64,000 nt of DNA from the NCBI GenBank assembly GCA_947089135.1, contig CAMUJF010000001.1, positions 1 to 64,000 on the forward strand, given 5' to 3'. Below the pieces are notes generated by a model. The model saw nothing but the letters and a program-made list of their open reading frames with translations, made no database searches and had not been told where the DNA came from. The translations under genes and the position numbers were made by a program. This stretch comes from an uncultured Clostridia bacterium (GTDB lineage Bacteria; Bacillota; Clostridia; Oscillospirales; Ruminococcaceae). Each line of letters starts with the position of its first letter. Positions within the stretch are counted from its first letter, which is position 1. This document shows positions 58,546 to 64,000 of the stretch, in pieces.

Positions 58546-58661
58546 GGTGGAAAACTATGTTAAAATCCCGGATTTTTTTAAAATTATGTGGAAAACTCGG
58601 TGGAAAAGGTGTAAAAATCAGGCGGTTAAACGTTTTTTACTATGCAGATGTGTGGAAAACT
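58546..58661. other. Cluster of DnaA-box-like motifs away from the origin
   Basis: Four GTGGAAAA motifs in the same orientation: GGTGGAAAACT (58546-58556), TGTGGAAAACT (58587-58597), GGTGGAAAA (58599-58607), TGTGGAAAACT (58651-58661). The 11-mer TGTGGAAAACT also occurs in oriC (14039-14049). Lies in the 531-base gap 58439-58969, which otherwise holds no gene. Confidence 0.5.
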
Positions 58662-58775
58662 GCTTTACAGTCAGTATTATAGGCGCCAGTCTGATTTGCA
58701 GACCGATTTTTATACGCTAAATGGATACTGCGAGTACATGGAAATCAATTTTTACAGCCGCCGCTGTAAGTGTCA

Positions 58776-58808
58776 AATAAAAATACCGCACAAGACAGAC
58801 TTGTGCGG
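58776..58808 (-). terminator. Terminator after the MgsA-like gene
   Basis: CCGCACAAG (58786-58794) pairs with CTTGTGCGG (58800-58808); on the minus strand it is followed by TATTTTTATTT. Confidence 0.8.
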
Positions 58809-58969
58809 CAGGCTCTCACACGCATAAATACAACATGATCCTTTTTAATTTTAAACTAAAAGCAGGGTCGGCGGCAAAATTGTAAATTTTGCAATAGAGT
58901 CTAGTATAAACGCAATGCGCGCCGAAGCACGCATTAACTGTCGAATATATGCTGTAACCTATGTGTCCT

Positions 58970-59371
58970 TTAGGCGGGATTAACGATCTGCCGCCAGTCA
59001 AGGTCGCCTCTTTCAAGCGCATGGATAAGAGCCTCCGCAGTGGCGATATTGGTACCCACCGGAATGTTATGAACGTCGCAGAGCCTGAGCAGGTCGCGTT
59101 CGTTCGGCTCATGAGCCTTAGGCGTTAGAGGATCCCTGAAAAAGAGGAGCAAGTCGATTTCATTGCAGGAAATGCGCGCGCTTATCTGCTGCGCTCCGCC
59201 CTGGGAGCCGCTCAGATACCGCTGTATGGTGAGTCCCGTAGCCTGTTCTACCATTTTTCCCGTCGTACCTGTGGCGCAGAGATTATGTCTTGACAGTACG
59301 CCGCAGTACGCAATACAGAACTGTACCATAAGTTCTTTTTTAGAATCGTGCGCGATCAAAGCTATATTCAT
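58970..59371 (-). CDS. mgsA: Methylglyoxal synthase-like protein lacking catalytic aspartates
   Basis: 133 residues, aligned end to end with MgsA (glycerone phosphate to methylglyoxal). Conserved are AHD (His8), ATGTTG phosphate loop, FFRDPL (Asp80), His87 and the NIPVGTNIATAE segment. But E. coli Asp71 in GGDQQ is Ala60 here (GGAQQ), and Asp101 in HDPD is Asn90 (HEPN). Both are reported as critical catalytic residues. The protein may therefore not make methylglyoxal. GGGGAGG precedes ATG 59371. Co-directional with the MinD-like gene. Confidence 0.8.
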   Translation of the reverse strand: MNIALIAHDSKKELMVQFCIAYCGVLSRHNLCATGTTGKMVEQATGLTIQRYLSGSQGGAQQISARISCNEIDLLLFFRDPLTPKAHEPNERDLLRLCDVHNIPVGTNIATAEALIHALERGDLDWRQIVNPA

Positions 59372-59451
59372 TATTTATCATTCCTCCCCTGTAAAAACTA
59401 AAGTAAAAAAGCGCGGAACAAATGCAGGATCGCATAATTTAAGCAGGAACG

Positions 59452-59467
59452 GTTATCCGCGGATAAC
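59452..59467. repeat. 16-bp perfect palindrome
   Basis: GTTATCCGCGGATAAC in the minD-mgsA gap: two DnaA-box-like TTATCC halves head to head. It could be a protein-binding site or a short hairpin; no T-run follows. Confidence 0.4.
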
Positions 59468-59499
59468 GCGCCGCTGCGTCCCCCGACCGCAGTTTTCCG

Positions 59500-60246
59500 C
59501 TACTGGAGAAGTATCTTGAAGCTGAGGGGAACGTCCTCTCCCTTTATCCTCTTGGAGATAGCGTCAAAGGCCTTGAAAGCCAGTGAAGCCGACGGAAGCG
59601 GGATACCCTTGCCCGTGGAGACCACAACGTCGTTGTCGTTGGGGATAACGCCGATAAGCTGAACGCCTACGGTGTCTATTATAGAGTCAAGGTCGGGAAT
59701 AAGATCCGCCTTGAAGATATCGGGATCTACCTTGTTTATGATAAGGCGCTGCTTCTTGTTGCCCCTCTTGTAGAACTCGTCGGACATAAGCCTTGCGTCG
59801 CGGACGCATATGGGGTCGGGAGTAGTGTTTATCAGGATAAGGTCTGATTGTTCAACAACGTCGAAAACGCTTTCGTTGGTACCTGCCGAGGTGTCTACGA
59901 TTATGTATTCGTAGTACTTTCTCATCTCGTTGCAGATGCTTGAAATAGTTTCAGCGTCCACCTTTGCAAAGGGGTCTTCGGGAGCGCAGACTATGCTCAG
60001 GTTGTTTGCGAGCTTTACCTGCGTGGTAGCCTTGTAAATATCGCATTCTCCCTTGAGAACAGAGCCCAGATCGTATTTAACGTCGTCCTTAACTCCCAGC
60101 ATGATATCCAGGCAGCGGAGACCGAAATCCAGCTCTATGATGAGAGTTCTGTGACCCTGTTTAGCCAGTGCAAAGCCCAGCTCGGCGCATATAGAAGATT
60201 TGCCTGTGCCTCCCTTACCGGAGGTTATCGCAATGATTTTTGACAT
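59500..60246 (-). CDS. minD: MinD-like ParA-family ATPase
   Basis: 248 residues with deviant Walker A SGKGGTGKSS, GLRCLDIMLGV and NTTPDPICVRDA, matching MinD. MinD positions the division site with MinC. The C-terminus stops at GEDVPLSFKILLQ without the usual amphipathic membrane-targeting helix. No minC or minE lies beside it, and it has its own promoter (60329-60356). It may be a MinD variant with a different partner. Confidence 0.8.
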   Translation of the reverse strand: MSKIIAITSGKGGTGKSSICAELGFALAKQGHRTLIIELDFGLRCLDIMLGVKDDVKYDLGSVLKGECDIYKATTQVKLANNLSIVCAPEDPFAKVDAETISSICNEMRKYYEYIIVDTSAGTNESVFDVVEQSDLILINTTPDPICVRDARLMSDEFYKRGNKKQRLIINKVDPDIFKADLIPDLDSIIDTVGVQLIGVIPNDNDVVVSTGKGIPLPSASLAFKAFDAISKRIKGEDVPLSFKILLQ

Positions 60247-60328
60247 AAAAAAGCTCCTTTCCGAAACAGCGCAGTACTCAAAATTGGAATGAGCAAATTG
60301 AGCAGCAAAATAATATCAGCTAATTTAT

Positions 60329-60356
60329 ATTTTACCACAAAATGCGGATTTGTCAA
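60329..60356 (-). promoter_or_regulatory. Promoter of the minD-mgsA unit
   Basis: Minus strand TTGACA (60351-60356), 16-bp spacer, TAAAAT (60329-60334). Confidence 0.6.
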
Positions 60357-60535
60357 AGCGTTTTTAAACATTCTGCACAATTTTGTTGAGATGTTGATAA
60401 ATGATTTGTGATTTTTGTGCAAATTCAACAAAACCCAAAGCAGCCTTTCAAACGGTATTGAAATAATTTCGCAAAGTGTGTAAAACGGCATATAAAACCA
60501 AATGATCCGCCCTGTCAGACATATACCGCCGTCAG

Positions 60536-62605
60536 TTAATCCGCAAGTCCCGCCATATCCTCTTCGGTCTTTGTTATGACAGGCTTCGGAACAACATAGT
60601 TCTTATTATAATATGCTTCAATAAGCTGTCTTATCATAAATTTGGAGTATTCGCCGTGCTCTACCATACCCGCAAACGCTATTTCGGGATCGTCGGCGGG
60701 ATAGAAGCCTATGAACGCCGAGCTTGTGTCCTCCGCCGACGTCACCTGCGGAGTACCTGTTTTTATCGCCGCTTCTTTCGGCAGGTCGGTCAGCAGGTAC
60801 GGCGTGTAGTAATCCCTCTGAGTCGGGTAGCCGTACTGAAGAAACGCCGCCGCCTGCTTCATTCCCTGAGTAACAAGATCAAAGGTCTCTCCGGTCTTGT
60901 CGGGGATAGTCAGCGTTACCTGAGGTTCCGTTACCGAAACGACCTCCTCCATATTGTAGGTATAAACGCTGTCCACAAGATGAGGCTGATATCTCACGCC
61001 CTTGTTTGCGATAGTGCTTGCCTGAACTGCCATTTGCAGGGGAGTGACCGCCGTTTCCGACTGACCTATGGCTACCTGCACCACAAGTCCCGCCTGCCAT
61101 TCCAGATTGGCTTGCTGCATGGTCTCGGGAGTAGCTATTTTGCCCTTTGCGCCGCCTGTTTCAAGATAGCAGTCGTCTCCCAGACCGTACTGATTGGCGT
61201 AGCTTTCTATCATATACGGCCCCATAAGCCTGCCCACTTCGTAAAAAAAGATATTGCAGGACTTTTCTATAGCCGTAACAACGTTTATGCTGCCGTGCCA
61301 GCCTGTGCACCTGGGCTGGTAATCGTCCCAGTAGGTGTATTTGTTGCCGCAGAAAATGATAGTGCTTTTGTTTACAAGACCCTCGTTAAGGGCGGCGGTG
61401 GCAGTGACCGTTTTGAACGTTGAGCCGGGACGGTACAGACCGTTCGTTGCCCTGTTCACAAGAGGGGTATTCTCACGGTTTATGACCGAAGCGTAATCCG
61501 TAAGGTAATCGTTAAGGTCGTATGTGGGAGCGGTGGCGGCGGCAAGAAGCGCGCCTGTTTTAACGTCCAGCACAACGATAGCTCCCGCGTTGGCGTTTTC
61601 GCCCTTTTTGTTGTAGGAGGTCTGGTTGTTGAGCCAAAGAATGTGATTTTCCAGTATTGACTGCACCTTTCTCTGGTAGTTCATATCAAGAGTGAGCTTT
61701 ATGGTGTTTCCGGGAATTGCCTCCTCCGTTACCATATCGGAGACCACCGCGCCGTTTAAAAGCTCCAGCGTGCGCGTGCCTTTTGTGCCCCGGAGCTTGC
61801 TCTCCATAGCCTTTTCGATTCCCGACTTTCCTATAACGTCGTTGAGGGCGTAGCCGTTGGCTTTGTTTTCAGCGTACTCCTCCGCGTTTATTGCGCCTAC
61901 CGTTCCTATAAGATGCGGAGCCACGTCTCCCGCGGCGTAAACCCTTATAGCCTCCTCGACAATGTCCATGCCGTCAAGTGTATAGGCGGCCTCTTTCAGG
62001 CGGACAACCGTGTCCATGGGGATATCCTCCGCAAAGGTGTAGCGGTTGGAAAGCGAAAAGCTCCTGAGGAACATTTCGTACCGTACTCCTGCGATAATGC
62101 GCTTTTCCTCGTCGCTGAGGTTTTCGTCTATGCCGTATCGCTTATACATTTCGATAAGGCAGTCCTCTGCGGTGGCATAGTGCTGAAGCTCGATGTTTGT
62201 TCTCAGCTTTATAGCGTCGCCGTCTCTTGCCTCAAGGTAGCTGTAGGGACTTTCCTGCGTTATGGGGAGCGTGTCTATCCACGCCACGCCGTCCTCTTTA
62301 AGAATGTTTGCGATACCGAGGATAACTCGGTTTATTTCGGCGTTGTCCGAGGGAAAGAACGCTTTTTCAATTACGACGTTGAAGCCTGTTTTGTTGCTGA
62401 CTATCTCGTTTCCGTTCACGTCGACTATCTCTCCGCGCGGGGAGGTTATTATCTGGGACGCCTGTCGGGTGGTCTTGGCTTTTTCAAGGTATTCAGCGCC
62501 GTCTACCACCTGTATTTTCATAAGGTCTACCGCGCACAGTCCCATGGCTGCAAGGATTATTATAAAGAAAAACGCCGCTCTCAGGCGTTCAAAAAATTTT
62601 CGCAT
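60536..62605 (-). CDS. Penicillin-binding protein 2-type transpeptidase (class B)
   Basis: Elongasome cross-linking enzyme. 689 residues: one N-terminal membrane helix (about 9-30), pedestal domain starting SPRGEIVDVNG, transpeptidase with SxxK RPGSTFKT (Ser near 395), SCN, and KTGTPQ (near 616). Adjacent to mreD and mreC, so it is the rod-shape PBP2 (mrdA/pbpA type). GAAAGGAT Shine-Dalgarno. Confidence 0.92.
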   Translation of the reverse strand: MRKFFERLRAAFFFIIILAAMGLCAVDLMKIQVVDGAEYLEKAKTTRQASQIITSPRGEIVDVNGNEIVSNKTGFNVVIEKAFFPSDNAEINRVILGIANILKEDGVAWIDTLPITQESPYSYLEARDGDAIKLRTNIELQHYATAEDCLIEMYKRYGIDENLSDEEKRIIAGVRYEMFLRSFSLSNRYTFAEDIPMDTVVRLKEAAYTLDGMDIVEEAIRVYAAGDVAPHLIGTVGAINAEEYAENKANGYALNDVIGKSGIEKAMESKLRGTKGTRTLELLNGAVVSDMVTEEAIPGNTIKLTLDMNYQRKVQSILENHILWLNNQTSYNKKGENANAGAIVVLDVKTGALLAAATAPTYDLNDYLTDYASVINRENTPLVNRATNGLYRPGSTFKTVTATAALNEGLVNKSTIIFCGNKYTYWDDYQPRCTGWHGSINVVTAIEKSCNIFFYEVGRLMGPYMIESYANQYGLGDDCYLETGGAKGKIATPETMQQANLEWQAGLVVQVAIGQSETAVTPLQMAVQASTIANKGVRYQPHLVDSVYTYNMEEVVSVTEPQVTLTIPDKTGETFDLVTQGMKQAAAFLQYGYPTQRDYYTPYLLTDLPKEAAIKTGTPQVTSAEDTSSAFIGFYPADDPEIAFAGMVEHGEYSKFMIRQLIEAYYNKNYVVPKPVITKTEEDMAGLAD

Positions 62606-62715
62606 AGCGTTTTATCCTTTCGGGTATTTTAAATTGCCTGACTGCAAAACGCGGCAGGCGCGGATATGATAAAGCGGGACGGGAGCGCCGTCTCCTGCGT
62701 GTGTTCCCTGTCCCG

Positions 62716-63291
62716 CTACTCTCTTACTATGTCGTCGGACTTTTCCTCGATGTAACTCTCGTCGATAAGACCGAAATGTCGTGAAAGAAATCTGATAAGA
62801 AAGAAAAAGGGTATTACCGCTATAGAGGTATAGATCATAACGGGCAGGAATTCGCCGGTGAAAATTTTTCCCGCCGAATCATACTCCCATATGGCGTAGT
62901 AAAAAAAGTAGTGTATAAACCCCTGCACAAGAACCGCCGCCGCGTTCAGCGCGATAATGTTAAGGATATGCCTGCGCATGAAAAAGTGGAAAAGCAGGGA
63001 AGCCGACAGACAGCACCACATCATAATAATACCGCTCAGACCGATAAGCGTGCCTTGGGCGGTGTCAAGGAGAAGTCCCGCCGCGCAGCCCATAAGCGCG
63101 GAATCAAAGGGTTCCTCAAACATTGCTATGCACATTGCCGCGGGAATGACAAAAAGCGGCGTGCGGAGCATAAACTGCTTCTGAGGCGCCGTTGTCATAT
63201 ATATATAGGATATCACAGTCAGCAGACCGTACAGTATCCATCTGATGACCGTGTTCCTTTTTTCCTTTTTTCGTTTCAGATCTATATTCAC
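62716..63291 (-). CDS. mreD: Rod shape-determining protein MreD
   Basis: 191 residues, five to six membrane helices, starting at the GTG at 63291 (after AAAAGGGTG). Includes GCAAGLLLDTAQGTLIGLSG, the MreD hallmark. The longer open frame up to 63390 lacks a start signal and carries no family sequence. Part of mreC-mreD-pbp2. Confidence 0.85.
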   Translation of the reverse strand: MNIDLKRKKEKRNTVIRWILYGLLTVISYIYMTTAPQKQFMLRTPLFVIPAAMCIAMFEEPFDSALMGCAAGLLLDTAQGTLIGLSGIIMMWCCLSASLLFHFFMRRHILNIIALNAAAVLVQGFIHYFFYYAIWEYDSAGKIFTGEFLPVMIYTSIAVIPFFFLIRFLSRHFGLIDESYIEEKSDDIVRE

Positions 63292-63454
63292 ATTAAGCAC
63301 CCTTTTAGATGATAGAGAATAGAGGTTAGAGGATAGAAAACAGGGCTTCACAAATTTGCATGGGACGGATCTCCCGTTCCGTATCGGCATTTAGAGAATA
63401 TGCGGGAGTGGACATCCTTTCCCTACAAACCCAATACCTACGGTGCATGCGCCT

Positions 63455-63492
63455 GCGGGGACTCCCCGCCTCAGCCCGCAGGGGCTCCCTGC
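63455..63492 (+). repeat. Tandem end hairpins of the repeat family at the mreC 3' end
   Basis: GCGGGG-ACT-CCCCGC (63455-63469) ends one base before the mreC stop; GCAGGG-GCT-CCCTGC (63478-63492) lies inside the last codons. Both match the end hairpin of copies A-C and E. Confidence 0.6.
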
Positions 63493-64000
63493 CCGCCCTG
63501 CCCGTTGAAGCTGGTTATTACGAATACCGTTGAAACGTTGTCGGGGTCTATGGCAGGCTTTATTACTGCGTACTTTGATAAGCCGCTGTCCTCCATACCT
63601 ACTTCGGTAACCGTGCCGATAAGCTGATTTGCGGGAAAGGTCTCGCTTCCCGAGGTAACGATTATGTCCCCCTCTTTAACGTCGGCGTTCTTGCTGATAT
63701 AGCTCATGCGGCAGCAGCCGTTTTCGGCAAGCTCATAGTCCCCCTCGATGATACCTGTCGCCTTTGTGCGGACGATAGTCACTCCCACAGCCGTTTTCGG
63801 GGAGTACAGCGTGCGCACCCTGCTTGTGCTTCTTGCCACGTCGTAGCAGATACCCACCAGTCCCGAGGAAGTGATAACAGGATCATAGGGAGCGATCCCG
63901 TCGTCGCTGCCCTTGTCAATGGTAAATGAATGATACGGGTCGTTCGTGGTACGGGCTATTACCGTGCATGGGGGAGAAAAAACGTAATCGTCGTATTCCT
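63471..64000 (-). CDS. mreC: Rod shape-determining protein MreC (C-terminal part)
   Basis: Scaffold of the elongasome. The frame runs open to the right edge, so the 5' end is missing. The visible part (about 175 residues) has SFTIDKGSDDGI, VITSSGLVG and the second beta domain SGSETFPANQLIGTVTEVG. The last residues GQGGQGAPAG are partly encoded by a hairpin of the intergenic repeat family, suggesting a C-terminal extension. Confidence 0.93.
   Translation of the reverse strand, partial: EYDDYVFSPPCTVIARTTNDPYHSFTIDKGSDDGIAPYDPVITSSGLVGICYDVARSTSRVRTLYSPKTAVGVTIVRTKATGIIEGDYELAENGCCRMSYISKNADVKEGDIIVTSGSETFPANQLIGTVTEVGMEDSGLSKYAVIKPAIDPDNVSTVFVITSFNGQGGQGAPAG

Noticed and set aside
58439..58969. 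A small gene in the 531-base gap
   Set aside because: The 61-codon frame at 58642 overlaps the DnaA-box-like cluster, has no Shine-Dalgarno and no family resemblance.
1..64000. rRNA, tRNA, insertion sequences or prophage
   Set aside because: No cloverleaf, rRNA, transposase, integrase or phage structural gene was seen.

Overview
The window is the chromosomal replication-origin region of a Gram-positive Clostridia-type bacterium, most likely an Oscillospiraceae/Ruminococcus-like gut anaerobe. The genus is an inference from protein style and the absence of spore genes nearby, not a firm call. The backbone is the classic Firmicutes origin order. To the left of about 15.5 kb lie dnaA, dnaN, yaaA (S4), recF, remB, gyrB, a YcxB-like gene and gyrA on the minus strand. 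To the right lie rpmH, rnpA, yidD, yidC, jag, mnmE, mnmG, rsmG, parA, parB and noc on the plus strand. The dnaA-dnaN gap carries a cluster of DnaA-box-like motifs, and six perfect plus two degenerate parS sites lie between 19.2 and 27.0 kb.

Region by region. 1-5 kb is accessory: an AraC-type effector-binding protein, a compact convergent locus that looks like an undescribed Fst/par-like type I toxin-antitoxin system (32-aa membrane peptide plus a short antisense-acting RNA), nadB, an ECF sigma factor with a membrane anti-sigma-like partner, and a YafQ-family type II toxin-antitoxin pair. 5-16 kb is the gyrA-to-dnaA half of the origin. 16-27 kb is the rpmH-to-noc half. 27-38 kb is mainly minus strand: a secreted protein, the hrcA-grpE-dnaK-dnaJ heat-shock operon with CIRCE, rpsF-ssb-rpsR, mntP under a yybP-ykoY manganese riboswitch, a flavin reductase, and mnmA with a HAD phosphatase. 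38-42 kb has an alpha/beta hydrolase, an unrecognised protein and comM/yifB. 42-52 kb has a secreted cell-wall-binding-repeat protein, then rpoB-rpoC and tatD. 52-58 kb holds glycogen phosphorylase and a GH2 glycosidase. 58-64 kb has a small membrane protein, a methylglyoxal-synthase-like protein lacking two catalytic aspartates, a MinD-like ATPase without MinC/MinE beside it, and the elongasome genes pbp2, mreD and mreC (cut by the right edge).

Most genes are housekeeping genes for replication initiation, chromosome segregation, protein folding, transcription and cell-wall elongation. The most interesting non-routine signals are the type I toxin-antitoxin candidate at 0.74-1.06 kb; a possible ECF-sigma regulon linking the sigma gene to two secreted-protein genes by a shared 29-bp upstream element; a family of two-hairpin intergenic repeats that abut stop codons; a second DnaA-box-like cluster at 58.6 kb; and the catalytic-residue losses in the MgsA-like protein. 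No rRNA, tRNA, CRISPR array, insertion sequence or prophage was seen.
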